Below, piece after piece: positions 1-12,144 of a DNA stretch of 64,000 nt (its first letter is position 1; every line of letters begins with the position of its first letter). Location of the stretch: positions 99,210,264-99,274,263 of the forward strand of contig NC_088797.1 of assembly GCF_011386835.1 (NCBI RefSeq), read 5' to 3'. The position numbers were made by a program, and so were the translations under genes. The notes below the pieces were generated by a model. It made no database searches. It had not been told where the DNA came from and saw only the letters and a program-made list of their open reading frames with translations. The DNA comes from Chrysemys picta bellii. Lineage: Eukaryota; Chordata; Testudines; Emydidae.

Positions 1-1098
1 ACACCTTTTGATCAAAAGAAAGTTATTGACAAAACAGGACAAGTAATATCCTGAACTGTGAGGTTAAGAGTTTAGTATTGATATTGGTTCCGATTGCTAA
101 CTCTGTACTGCAACCAATGATCAAATGGAACATGGGCCTATTCTTTGTTACCCTAACTTCTAACACCTGCAGACTGATATATTTCCAGTTATTTAATATT
201 CAGACAAATACTGAAGTTAGGCATTCATCACTCCCAGCCTGGACTTCACTCAGTACAGGCCCTCATGGGAAGAAAATATCGGGAACTACGGGGCTCTTGT
301 TTTAGCACAGACTCCCATAGAACCTCATATAAGACGGATCTGTTGGGGCTTCTGAGCACTTACCCAATACTATCAGTTGGGGCCCTAAGAGGGAAAGCAG
401 CAAACTCCATCCACCCCTGCTTAGGTCTGCAGGAGAATCAGAAACCCCTCGTGGGCAGTGGTATGAAACACAGTTGAAATATTTTAAATGAATTAATGTG
501 AAAACCTGGAGTGAAATCCTGATCCTCAGTTTTACTTTTGATTTCAGAGGAGCCAGGATTTCACCCCTGTGGCCATCCATTTCCAGCTGCCCTCAGTAAA
601 CATTAGTTACACTTATGTGGTGTTGTATTTTTGCATAATACCATGCAGCAAATAAGCCAGCAGAGACATGCGTGAGATCAGTTTCCTCTATTGTGAGAGG
701 TTAAGTGACCACACAATTGTCTCATGAGAAGGATGCAGACAGCACTTAGATGGGAGTGTCTTTTAAGATTTATTCCACGGAAGAAATAGAGAACAGAACC
801 ATGATCTTTGTAAGTAAATATTAGACCTTCTATCTAGCCTAGAAGATGTCAGAGTGCTGTGAAGTTACCCAGTATCGGTCTGAGGGAGAGGATCTACAAA
901 ATGAAGTAGAGGGATGTCACAGGGAATTACAGTGAGAACTGAATTGTTTCCAGAGTACACCTATTCCAGGAGAAGGAATTTAGCTCTCATTGAAGTTCCC
1001 TAGTGTCATTCATTCTGCTATATCTTTTAGATCCTAGTCCTCAAAGCGATACTGAGCAGCTTCTAGGTATTATGTATCTCCCAGATGGGATGTAATAT
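1..1098. other. Non-coding, nothing recognised
   Basis: AT-rich sequence with short chance frames only. No splice-bounded coding exon or repeat that I can name. Confidence 0.6.
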
Positions 1099-1110
1099 CT
1101 AATATTTATT

Positions 1111-1312
1111 AAAAAGCAACAGAGGGTCCTGTGGCACCTTTAAGACTAACAGAAGTATTGGGAGCATAAGCTTTCGTGGGTAAGAACCTCACTTCTTCAG
1201 GTTCTTACCCACGAAAGCTTATGCTCCCAATACTTCTAATAGTCTTAAAGGTGCCACAGGACCCTCTGTTGCTTTTTACAGATTCAGACTAACACGGCTA
1301 CCTCTGTGATAC
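1111..1312 (+). mobile_element. Penelope-like retroelement fragment with inverted 5' duplicate (fold-back)
   Basis: Two 79-base arms (1111-1189 and 1199-1277) are inverted copies with two mismatches. The right arm continues to a full 3' end (TAACACGGCTACC). The insertion is flanked by a 12-bp direct repeat CTAATATTTATT (1099-1110 and 1313-1324). The assignment to Penelope-like elements rests on the hammerhead-like core and the reptile repeat it resembles. Confidence 0.65.
1161..1200 (-). ncRNA. Hammerhead-ribozyme-like motif
   Basis: On the minus strand it reads CTGAAGA (consensus CUGANGA), a short stem II closed by GTG/CAC, then GAAA, then GC-TTAT-GC as a minimal stem III followed by TC at the expected cleavage position. 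Such minimal-stem-III hammerheads are described in Penelope-like elements. Stem I pairing is weak in this copy, so activity is doubtful. Confidence 0.45.
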
Positions 1313-1324
1313 CTAATATTTATT

Positions 1325-2860
1325 GTTAAACGTATTGTCGCCCTAACTTGTCCCACCTGTTGTCCCCTACTGCCCTCCCTCCTCCTTACACAAACTCATT
1401 ACTGCAACATTCTCCATGTGTTTTAATAATGTGTAGAAGCCTGGCAAGTGCTGTGAGAAAAAAAACAAAAAACAAAAACTGTTTTTTCATTTGAATGGTA
1501 AAATTCCTCACCACTTACCAGATGGATGGAGGGGAGTGTTCATAGTTCAGTCTTCATTATCAACTTTCCTCCCCCGTCCTCAAAAGGGGAAAGGTTCTCA
1601 CTGTAGTTCATTGACAAAGGTTTTCTTTAAAAGTCCCGGAAGAAAGAAAATTAACCTTGAAACAACTGGTGAAATCATAGATCTACATAAATCACATGTA
1701 TTTGACTGCCAAGTGTGGTAGCTTTTGTATTTAAGTGTATTCTAGTTTATTTAATAAATTGGAGGGGATTTTCTTCAAATCCAGCTATCTGGCCTGAACG
1801 AGAGCTCTGCCCTAGTCCAAATATATTTTTGATTCTATTCTACCCAACCCAGAATAATATTTTAACCCAAAATTCAAACAAACAGAGCTGAACTTGAAGT
1901 TTGAGGATGTCTCTGAAGGAGGAGTCTAGGAAAGAGAAAACCCAAACACTGGATCTTAGCCATTCTGCTGAGAAGTTCTATTTCAGCTGCCACAGGATGG
2001 GTATAACTTGCATTAGCTTCTCCTAGCACATATACCCACTTGAACAAAAGTTAATGATTTTGGGTGTCTCACTTTTTGGGTTTTCACCTAGAAACTCTTT
2101 AGTGAGTCCGGATTTTCAGAAAATGCTGGACCAGCACCTTAAAAGATCCTGATTTTCAGAAGATATCTGCAGTTGAGACGTCTAAAATCACTAGCCACTT
2201 TTTAATGTCTTTGCCTTAGTTGCGTTTTAATGTTTGCAGATTCTAACATAGGCCCTACATAGATGTTTATCCCAGTTGTGTTTAACTGTAGGCTGAAGCC
2301 TTTCACTATCCTGCCTACAGCTGAATTTATAGTTGTTATAATTAACTAATAACATGTGAAAACACAACTTAATATTCAATGTAGACATACCAATAACTTG
2401 CAGTGGAAGAATTGTGTATTAGGGGAGAAAGCAAGTGCTTGTTTTCTTTCCCCAAAATACTTAACATAAAATCCTAATTTATTTTTTTTAAAAGAGATTT
2501 CAGCTTTTGTTTTCACCAAATAATTATTGGTTAATTACTCTAGAATTTCGTGCTCTGCAGAACACGGATTGTAATTATGTGCCAAGTTATTCCATAATTC
2601 ATTGCTTTTGGATTGGAAATTAGGAGCACCCAATATTTGAAGAGAATTTAGCTGATAAACACAGAGAAGACACACTTTAAAAACCCAGTTTTTTAAAAAC
2701 TGAGAAATCATGCATAATGACCAAAAAGGTGCACTGGTTTTAACATTTAATTTAAGTAAAGGCTCTGCCAGGTCATTGTCACATGATTTTTTAAAAATCT
2801 GGCTTCCACCTAATGTTTATCTAGACCTACTAAGATGTAAAAAACGTATCTGTGGTCCCC
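1325..2860. other. Non-coding, nothing recognised
   Basis: AT-rich unique-looking sequence with no protein homology that I can see. Confidence 0.55.
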
Positions 2861-2893
2861 CATGTAGTCATTATGGGCCACTTCCGAGTGTGG
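2861..2893 (+). repeat. Partial copy of the 5251-5283 repeat
   Basis: CATGTAGTCATTATGGGCC followed by a CTTCC/CTTCT variant and GAGTGTGG recurs at 5249-5281. The inverted half is absent here. Confidence 0.7.
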
Positions 2894-3846
2894 GCCCGGC
2901 ACGAGGACGCCGTAGCATACCCGGTACTGCTGGGATGGGGATGAAAACCTTTATTCAAAAACAAAATAAGATATTTGAAGCCACACTTGATTTAGACCTC
3001 CACTCAGCCCCTAGAGAACAAACTATATATCCAGAATATTCTTGAATTTGGTTTATTTGTGTGGGAGAGAGTTGCTATTTAGTTTTGTCTTTTTTGTTTA
3101 AGCACTCAGGGCTGGCTTGGGTCCCTGAACACAAGTGCTTAACTAGCACATTTATGAGCCATCTTAAGCCTGAATCTAGCAGTCAGTGGAGCTGCACCTG
3201 CATCTCCCCACCACCAACTCCTCCACCCAAAGTTACATTCAAAAAATGTATTTATGAATGCTGGGTTTTCTACTTTGGTACAATAATATTTACCAAACTC
3301 TTTTAAAAGTTACTTTCTTTAGCCTGTTTCTCCCTTTGCCTCACCACCCCCGTCATGACTTCAAGTGAAACAGTAAAGTTACTCGGGAGAAGTGTGGGGA
3401 GGAAAATTGCTGCTGCCCATTATTTGCAGGGAGAAAGGGCCACTGAGACACACACACACTTTACCACCAAGGCTACCACAATCCACCTCAAGCCCCTACC
3501 TCAACCTTCACACCTGTGCTCTCCTCCCTCTGCCCCACCTCCTGTCCCCCTCCCCCCCATACAATTATCCTGCACCTTCACACAAGGGGTCTCTCCTCAA
3601 TCTCCCTGCTACTGCCCACCAGGGCCGGCTTTAGGAAGTGCGGGGCCCAATTCAAACATTTTTGGCGGGGCCCCAAAAAAAACATGTAAAAAAAGCCTTT
3701 CATTTCTTCCATGTATTATTTACTTTCCATAACTATATAAATAATAAAATTATATATTATGTACATTGCATCATATATGCTGTTGATCGGTTATTAATGA
3801 GCTCCGTTTCACATGTGTGGGTCCCCTCCACTCCCTGGGCGTGTGC

Positions 3847-3968
3847 TAAGGTGACCAGATGGCCCGATTTTATAGGGACAGTCCCGATTTTGGGGTCTTT
3901 TTCTTATATAGGATCCTATTACCCACCCACCGCCGTCCTGATTTTTCACGCTTGCTGTCTGGTCACCC
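3847..3968. mobile_element. hAT-type MITE nested in a larger hAT element
   Basis: Same family as the copies at 37987 and 53411, in the opposite orientation. The ends are eroded; the flanks share GTGTGC only. Confidence 0.75.
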
Positions 3969-4054
3969 AGTGTGCACATGTGTGGGTTCCAGCTGCTCCC
4001 TGCCCCCCTCATTGAAGCAGGCGTGCAGGGTTACTGCCCTGGGAACTGCAGGGC

Positions 4055-4385
4055 ACCAGTGGACATGGGGCTGGCTGGAGGCAGGGCAGGGGCTGACTGG
4101 AGGTAGGGTCTGGCTGCAGGCAGGGTAAGGAGTGCGGGACTAGGCTGGAGCCAGGGGTGTGTGGGGTGGGCTGGCTGGCTTCAGGCAGGGCCGCAGGGGG
4201 GTGCGGCATGGGTTGGCAGGGCTGGAGACAGAGGAGTGCGGGACTGGCTGGCTTCAGGCAGGGGGGGTGCGGCAGGGATTGGCTGCAGGCAGGGCAGGGG
4301 GTGCGGGGCTGGCTGGAGACAGGGGCCGGCTGCGGGCAGGGCAGGGGGTGTGGGGCTGGTGCGGGCAGGTGGTGCAGGTGAGGCA
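4055..4385. repeat. GC-rich degenerate minisatellite inside the hAT element
   Basis: Units built from GGCTGGCTGGAGGCAGGGCAGGGG, GTGCGGG and CTGCAGGCAGGG-like blocks recur with irregular spacing. Open frames here are a product of composition. Confidence 0.65.
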
Positions 4386-4814
4386 GCTGGAGCCCCAGCC
4401 CTTTAAATAGCCCCCAGAGCCCCCGCTATCCCAGGGCTTTGGGGGCTATTTAAAGGGCCCGGGGCTCCCCTGCTTCCACCGTACCAGCCCTTTCAATAGC
4501 TGCGGGAGCCCTGGGAATGCGGTGGGGCTCCAGTGGCTATTTAAAGGGCCGGGGCGGTAGAAGCAACGGGAGCCCCGGAGTTTTTAAATAGCCCCCAGAG
4601 CCCCGCAGCCCTACCACAGGGCTCCAGCAGTGGGGCTCTGGTGGGGAGCCCCAGGCCCTTTAAATTGCCCCCTGGGGAAGCCAGGCCACCCCGGTATGGC
4701 GCACTGGCTCTTGCCGGTATGCTGTGCCGGGGCTTGGGCACGGGGCCCTCTTAGGCGCGAGGCCCGATTCAGGGGAATTGGTTGAATTGGCCTAAAGCCG
4801 GCCCTGCTGCCCAC

Positions 4815-6292
4815 CCCCACCCACTTTCACCCCAGGGCTGTCACCTCCCTCCCTTCTTCTGCCTCCCCCCCCCACACAGAGCCAACCCCCACCTTCAACC
4901 CAGACTCTCCCCTCCCTCCCTCTACCCCCCCACCTTGCTTCTCCTACTCCCCCCACCCTCCCACACGCACAGAGTCACAGCCAGCCCCACTGTCATTGCC
5001 CCAGCCTCTCTTGCGCTGGCCTGATGGCAGCTGAGAGGACACACACACAAACACCCTGTAGGCATGAACCTGCAGGATCGAGATGATGCCCAGGAGCCCA
5101 GAACCGGGCATCAGGGTTTCCGGGGGGGAGGGGGGGGGAGGGGGCTGCATGCCAGGAGTCACAGAACTGCTGCCGTCCCAGGAGAGCGAGGGGGGGGGGG
5201 CGGAAGGGAGGAAGCAAAGAGCCCTCATAACCATACCCCTCTGGGCTGCATGTAGTCATTATGGGCCCCTTCTAAGTGTGGTGGCTTAGAAGGGGCCCAT
5301 AATAAACCTGGCTGCTCTGGGTTGCACAGGGGTGGAAAATGTGGCAGTTTACAATGTGACCAGTGATCTGGGATTCTTTGTGTTTAGGGTGCCCAATTTG
5401 AGACCCCTTAAAAAGGCCTGATTTTCAAAAGGAGGGAGACCAACACAGTATTCACAGACAAAACTTAGGTGGCATGCTACTTGTCCCTGAAATTTTAAAC
5501 AACACAGTGTCTAGGCTATAGAAAGTGGGAAGCTTTTGCATTTTCAAAATCTGCAGTATCATGTTATAAAAGTGCAGGATATGAAAGGCAGACACCCACA
5601 ATTAGTTAAAAACTCTTGGCCTCTCCATAACCATAAAACTCTAACATTGTGTCACTGTTTTCACTAGAATATTCTCCAAACATTTCTCAAGGTTCATTTT
5701 GCTGTCACTCCCTCTTGCAAAATCAGAAGATAATTCTGTCTCCTTATTAATTTCTTTCTCAGCTTGTTTGATATCAGTAACATGCACCAACACTATGTGA
5801 ACTTTTCATCTCTCTTCAAGGCCACCAGTTTGGATTTTTCTGTCTACAGTATTTCTAAAGGTAACTGTAACATTTCAAAGAAAGATCACTTGTAGAAAAC
5901 CTGTAGGTTACTTCATCAAAGCTAGTCAGATTGTTGTGAAGAGTAATGTCTTAAATATCTCTTTAGGCAGTATTCTAGGTAGAGCTATTAACATTTCTGA
6001 CTAATTAAAATTGAAGTAGTTTTGCATAAGCCATTGGTCAAAAATGTTCAGATGCTGTAACGGTCATATAAATAGGATTGAAGAAAATTCTCCTTGGGTG
6101 ATATTTTGATGTCTGTTGACACAGAATAAACCAGTAAGTTTCATTTACAGACTTTATCTAGCAAAAAATATGCAATTCTTAACTTTACTCCTGTGACTAG
6201 TCACATTGAAATCAACAGATTATTCATTGAAATAAATAGACTATTCTCTTTTAAAATATCAAGCATATATAATTTTTTACAGGATTGGGACT
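4815..6292. other. Non-coding; C-rich tract, G-runs and one hairpin
   Basis: A CCCTCCC-rich segment (4815-4960) and G-runs (5119-5145, 5190-5200; possible quadruplexes) precede the hairpin at 5258. AT-rich unique sequence follows. Confidence 0.55.
5258..5303. repeat. Perfect 19-bp inverted repeat with 8-base loop
   Basis: The arms 5258-5276 and 5285-5303 are exact complements (ATTATGGGCCCCTTCTAAG). The left side and its flank resemble 2861-2893 at about 30 of 33 positions. Confidence 0.9.
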
Positions 6293-6381
6293 GTAAGGCC
6301 CAATCCTCAGCAGCTGTAAGTAGGTGTAGCTCCAATGATGTCAAAGAGGTATGCAAATATATACCAACTGAGGATCTGTGA
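6293..6381. mobile_element. Palindromic MITE of the 'atcctcagctg' family
   Basis: GGCCCAATCCTCAGCAGCTG at the left and CCAACTGAGGATCTG at the right are inverted ends of a segment of about 88 bases. Similar ones lie at 7063-7144 and 7793-7874. This is an old dispersed reptile repeat. Confidence 0.6.
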
Positions 6382-6764
6382 ACTCTTTAGGATTGTTATT
6401 TCTCTGTTCTTGAGAGAAATATCCTAAGGGCCAAATTCTGCCACCTTTATTAATGCTGAGCATTACTTTACTCCTCAAACACTCCTATTAAAATCAGTGG
6501 GTCCATTCATGGAGTTAGATACAGAATTTGCCTCTATGATAATAATAATTTTACCACTAATGCAGAGGAAAACCATAAAGAAAACCACAAGGATAAGAGG
6601 ATGGCAGTGAGCTATATTGCAGGAAGTCATGCCAGTTTGTGGCAGCTACACAATTTTCATCTGGAGTCTGCACCCAGCCTATTTAACAGTTAAAAAAATC
6701 TCATAAATGCTAAATCAGTTCCACTTATCTTTTGTTTTTTCTAAAAAGACCTACTGTAGGCAAT

Positions 6765-6886
6765 GTAGTTGTAGCTGTCTCGGTCTCAGGATATTAGAGA
6801 GACAAGGTGGATGATGTAGTATATTTTACTGGACCAACTTCCAATAAAGTTGGTCCAATAAAAGACATTACCTCACCCACCTTGTT
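6765..6886 (-). mobile_element. Penelope-like fragment, second subfamily, with inverted 5' duplicate
   Basis: Arms 6803-6840 and 6847-6884 are inverted copies with a few mismatches. The forward part ends at GTAGCTGTCTCGG read on +. A perfect 13-bp direct repeat TACTGTAGGCAAT flanks it (6752-6764 and 6887-6899). Confidence 0.65.
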
Positions 6887-7062
6887 TACTGTAGGCAATA
6901 GCTTTGTAAACCCCTGTCAACAAATCTATGTTGGAAATACCCACTATCAGGATTTGCACAAATTGCCAAACAGTTCTAAAAGTCTGTAGAATACATTTAA
7001 GCCACGAATAGCACAGTTCAAAAGTGGTTCTTTCCTCAACACAGTTTGAAAGTTGTAGGGGC

Positions 7063-7144
7063 GGATCCTCAGCTGCTATAAATCAGCGTAGCCACAGTGA
7101 GGCCAGGTGAGGTTTGCTGATTTACACCAGTTGGTGATCTGGCC
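7063..7144. mobile_element. Palindromic MITE of the 'atcctcagctg' family
   Basis: GGATCCTCAGCTGCTATAAA at the left and TTTACACCAGTTGGTGATCTG at the right are inverted. Confidence 0.6.
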
Positions 7145-7792
7145 TGTAACACAGATATGGACAGGCCTTTGAAGTTCTCATATTATTCAAATGCCAATGA
7201 TTTGCTTGGGACTTTTGGCTTGTTGAACACATTTTCTTCTGACTGATCTTTGAAGTGCAGGAATTTGTTTATGCTTATTAAGGATTTAGCAAATCACTAC
7301 ATAAAAAAATATGGAAGCCCTGGCTCCCAAAATGTTATTCATTTTTAGGTGTAAGCTCAAAGGGAATCTTTCTGGAAGGTTATGGAAATGATTAATTACA
7401 ATTTTCCCAATATTTTTCACACACATCCACACTTGCCATGTCTGTCTGTCCTGGAGTTCAATTAAGAGGGCCAAAATAGCATGGGGGGCGGGGGGGAAAT
7501 AAAATCCATCTATTTCCAGACTGATAGGAAACCTGAAGTGCCAGAAATGATGTGAGAAAGTCCAAAGATATGCTGACAAAGTGGTTCTGATAGTTTTCAT
7601 GAGGATCTACACATTTCTCAACCACATCTAATCTGTCCCTTTTTTAAAATTTTTCCACCAATAATTGTAATATGTAGCCAACACCTGCTAGTCCTGACTA
7701 TAATGAAACAAAAGTCTTATTTGAAGTTATTCGCAGTTTTGCCCGGTCAAGGACTGATACTTGCCAACTCATTATATTAAGATACTAGGGTA

Positions 7793-7874
7793 CAGATCCT
7801 CACCTGTTGCAAATTGCCAGAGCTCCACTGAATTCAATAGAGTCATGACAATTTACACCAGCTGAGGGTCTGCC
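7793..7874. mobile_element. Palindromic MITE of the 'atcctcagctg' family
   Basis: ACAGATCCTCACCTGTTGC and ACACCAGCTGAGGGTCTG are inverted ends. The centre is CACTGAATTCAATAGAG. Confidence 0.6.
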
Positions 7875-8070
7875 CGTAGAAGTTTCTGTCTTTAATATTT
7901 CCATAAACTCGGCCTGTTAGTTTTAATTCTGGACACTTGGGACCTCCCCCGCCACCATGGTCACATTCAGGTCATGAATCCCAGTACAAAGTAACTGCAA
8001 ACTTACAGCCAAAATGAAAGGTATGTGCTAAATAAGTTAATTGGTTACACATGTACCTTTTTAAAGAACT

Positions 8071-8151
8071 GCATGCTTAACTTTAAACATGTGAGTAGTC
8101 TCATTGAAGTCATGGGACTACTCAAGTTTATAAAGTTACATATATGTAAGG
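8071..8151. mobile_element. Palindromic MITE of the 'tgcttaacttta' family
   Basis: GCATGCTTAACTTTAAACAT and GTTTATAAAGTTACATATATG are inverted around CATTGAAGTCATGGG. Related copies lie at about 9835-9940, 13842-13930 and 41747-41850. Confidence 0.55.
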
Positions 8152-8674
8152 GTCTTCACTACCGAATTAGCCTGGGGGATTGGCACTTGGGTAAGAGCAG
8201 CCACACTCCAAAGTCAGACACCAGTGCATCCACACTGATGCTGTAGTCACTCGTCTATCTGGGACCATATCCTGTGGGCCTTAGCACTGCAGTAAGCAGA
8301 GCTGCTCTATGATTCTTTCACAGTGAATAGTGGGAGAACTCATTTGTCCTTCTGGGCAATGGGAGGAACTGGGGGAAGACAATAGAGGACTATCAGCTCT
8401 CAAGTGGTTTAAGCTAAGCCTTTGCTGCAAAATGGACAGGCTACCAGCTCAAGTGTAAGCAGCACTCAGGATTTAGCGGATAGCCAAGAACAGGCCAACT
8501 AGCCCAGGTGAGTGGTTTGCCTGGGTGGATGGGCGACTCCCAAGTAACAGCCCAGGTTGTCTTCACTGTGGAGTTAAGGTATTTGCAGAATTAGGGCCTA
8601 ATTTCTTCCATGTTCTCCTTTAGATAATCTTCAAGATATTTAATAGGCTGAGACATAGGGATGGTCTCTAGATA

Positions 8675-8752
8675 ATACTTAGTCCTGCCTTGAGTGCAGG
8701 GGACTGGACTAAATGACCTCTCGAGGTCCCTTCCAGTTCTATGATTCTATGA
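8675..8752 (+). mobile_element. CR1 3'-end fragment
   Basis: GGACTGGACTAAATGACCTC, then GGTCCCTTCCAGTTC and the terminal ATTCTATG repeat are diagnostic of CR1 3' ends. Confidence 0.85.
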
Positions 8753-8759
8753 TAAGTGC

Positions 8760-11700
8760 CCCACAGACCACCTTATCCTCTGCATCCTCAAGACAACTAT
8801 GCTCCACAGGGATCCAGCTCCTGCATAGAACAAGTTTCCTACTACTGAGCTCTGAGAATAGAGAACCATAGCAGTGGGGCTTTTTGCCAGAAGAGATTAG
8901 ACTGAGCCCAAGCTGGCTGTGTTTAGTAAAAACACCCCTTTCAAATAAAAAACATACCAGAGCAGATGGTCTTTAAAAGAAAGCCCCACTCCCCTGCAAA
9001 GAGAAACAGAGAAATCCACCCTTTTCTTCTGGACATTTATGCTCTTTAGTTTTGTGCAATGCTTAGATTCCACTGTGACAGGCATTGTATAAAACCAAAC
9101 AGAAACAGAGGTGCTAATTTGCCTCCTAATTCACGTTTTAGGACATCAAATCTTGTAGCTATGTTGAATTTGAACTAACTGTTGAGTTATGTTACGTAAA
9201 ACACTGGTACAGCAACATACATTCTCACTAATAGTGGAAAATGAACAAATGTAATAAGGGTTTGGGGCCTGATCTGAAGTGCATTGTAGTCAATAGGACT
9301 CTTTCTATGACTAAAATGGACTTTGAATCAGGCCCCTGCATATTTGTTCATTCCAGTTCACTTTGTAACAAGCTGCTTCCTGCAGCTTGCACACAGTCAA
9401 CTTTGTTCAACCTGTTTGGTTGAGAAAGATACAGACTTGAAGGACACCCGCTTTATCTTGCATTCTTTTCACACTTAAAATGTTTGCCAACTTTGTTATT
9501 TCAGATACACAATACACTGACTCTTCTTCCCGACCTTTAGACCGTCAGCATTTATGTCACTGGCATATTTTTCTGTTTATGTTTCAAATATTTGGGTACA
9601 TTTTGTGTAGCTGCAATTTAAGATGATTTAATAGGAAAGAAGAGTGGGAAAACTATGTGTCTTGTACCCGTTATCAGAACCAACTTGCAAGGTGAACTTC
9701 CTACTTCTCCTTGTTTTTAAAACATGGAAAAAATTTATGCAAATACACTGGTATTATTACGTCCTTTTTTCAGAAATAATACAAATATAAATCCTTTTTC
9801 ATTCAATGCATTTCTCACTGGCATAAATTCTCACAGATCTTAATCTAGCAAAGCCCCTATGCACTGGTATAAGCATGTGAGTAGCCCCAATGACTTCAGT
9901 GGGACTTATTCTTAAGAAGTTAAGCATCTATTTAAGAACTTGGCAGAATGTTGCCAGATGGAAATAAAAAGTGACAAAACGTTTCTGCCATAGGGTGTTT
10001 AAAATCTAAACTGGACAGTACAACTGGAGCCTATGAGCATCAAGGCAAACCTAAACAATTTTAATTAGATAATTTGTCTTTCATGCGTGCCTCATTCCAC
10101 CACCACCCCTCCACCTTTGTAGGTCTGTTCTGTCCATAAAGTTCAATGTAAACCAGTGGTTCTATAAGAAAATAATATATATGACCAGATTTGAAAGAGT
10201 GAGCATAGGTACAACTCTGATTTACAATGTGCATATAAATATGGAGTTAGGGTGTGTACTGAGGCATCATATATTGTAGTTTTGAGAATTGTCAGCATAT
10301 ACATAACTGAAAACACAAAAAAACAGGGGAATAAATTTAGGGGGGGAAATGGAGGGACCAAGAACAGAACGCTGAGGGACACCTACAGAAAGAGGGAGAG
10401 GAACCACTGAAGGCAATGCTGAAAGTATGATCACCCAAGTAGGAGGATCAAGAGAGGACAGAATTTTGGATGCCCAAGGAGAGAGGTTGAACCACCCTGT
10501 TGAAGGCAGCAGAGGGATGGAGAATGACTATTGCTTTCAAGTTGTGATATTTGCATGTATTAGCTAACACAATTTAAAAATCCAGTGTAGACAAACAACA
10601 CTGCTTTTAACAGGTGTTAAGTTAGTCAAGGTAAAGACAAGCATCAAAGAGAAAAGATCACTAAGAGATCATTCTACTAACATTTTCAATCCCTCTCAGA
10701 AACACACCTGCATTAAGAGGAATGATAATTCATTCCATTGCATATTTAGGGAAAGAAAAAGGAATATGACAGAGAAGAGGGACATTGTATGATGCAACTG
10801 CATCCTCTGTGGGGCATACAGATACCCCTTTTCTGTTAATAGTCCGCTTCAGTGAGCACCCAGAAAAGGAGCCCAGGAGTGAAAAACATCAGAGGAGGGT
10901 GTTCATATACCTTTTAGAAGAACAAGCTGCTCCATCCTCCTCCTCCACCTGGGCACCAACATGGAAAGGGCACTCATGGGTGAACACTCTCCCAACCTTT
11001 AACTCAACTGGGGACCTTAATCTAATCTCAGGTGGGACACTAGAAGCTCTGATATCACCACTGTGTCAAGAATGTTAGGGATATTCATTAGAGAAGCACA
11101 ATGCCTGACCACGTGCTCTTTACAAGATGGAGTTTTCTGAAAAATATTCTCCTAGAAACCTGGTCCCTACCTGATTTTCCCAGCTGTCTCCTCTCAGGGT
11201 CTATAAATCATATATTGACCCAAGCACCCCAACTGCTGCTTGATTTCCAGTTTCTAAGAACTAGACCTCCAGCCTAATTACCCTCCTCCAGCTGGCCTCC
11301 TGGCCCCATTGAATCATATCCCAACCACAATTGTGGCCTCAACCCCTATAAATCATGTGCTTGGTGGAGGATCAGTCCAAGACGTCTATGTCAGCTGCAA
11401 GAGTTATTTCCCTGTGAGCTCTCCCTCTCTCTGCTGCAGCTGTTCATGAACATCCATGCATAGAGGGACAGGGCACAAGTGTTTGTTTTAGATAGGCAAC
11501 CCAGAATAGAGCAATTTATCTGGTTAACATTAAAAAAGGGCTGGTCAAATGGTTAGAAGCTCAAAGGGACTGACAGAAGGACACAATGAATTGTATGCTT
11601 AGTTTGGATGGCCATCCTCAACTGTCCCTTTAAACTCGTGGAAAGTTTTTTCCACACAAGCTCCCTTGTTATATACACATTGTTACTGGCCTGTAAATTA

Positions 11701-12060
11701 GTCACAGAGAGAACATTAATAGTTACAATCAAGAGATCATCTCTGGGGAGTAAGAGGAAATGTATAAAGACTTCTACAATTTTTAAGCTGAACTTGCCAG
11801 ATTCATTAGCCTGGGCAGATTCAATACAAGTCCTGTATAATTATCATATTTGCATTTCCAGTAACTGGAAAACCAAAAAGTTCTCTTTAAAAATAAATAA
11901 GTCACCTTAGCCAACTTTTTTCAGCAGCAAATGGACTCACTTCTATCTAAAAAGAAGGTGTGTTCCACTGTACATACCATACAGAATGACTGACCGTGGA
12001 GGTGGAGAAGACCTATAGGTTTTCCAAAGTGCCTCCTTGACAATTGGGGATTCAACCTCT
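8760..12060. other. Non-coding with MITE relics only
   Basis: Besides the palindromic MITE at 9835 and a weak one at 9263-9340, I see no gene, RNA or mobile-element core. Confidence 0.5.
9835..9945. mobile_element. Palindromic MITE of the 'tgcttaacttta' family, diverged
   Basis: Contains ATAAGCATGTGAGTAGCCCC, then ATGACTTCAGTGGGAC and AAGTTAAGCATC. Confidence 0.45.
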
Positions 12061-12087
12061 GACCCAGTTTGGACATATGGGGCCCAT

Positions 12088-12144
12088 TCCTGCTTCCACT
12101 GAAGTCAGTGGGTGTTTGGTCATTGACTTTAATGGGAGCAGGAT
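12088..12144. mobile_element. Small palindromic MITE
   Basis: CCTGCTTCCACTGAAGTCAG and ATTGACTTTAATGGGAGCAG are inverted with a loop of about 10 bases. Confidence 0.6.

Larger units (their letters stand above)
3620..4806. mobile_element. Non-autonomous hAT element (1.19 kb)
   Basis: Terminal inverted repeats begin CAGGGCCGGCTTTAGG and end CCTAAAGCCGGCCCTG. A perfect 8-bp duplication CTGCCCAC flanks it (3612-3619 and 4807-4814). The interior holds a nested MITE, a GC-rich degenerate tandem array (about 4055-4385) and five inverted TTTAAATAGCCCCC-like blocks (about 4400-4680). No transposase is visible. Confidence 0.88.
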
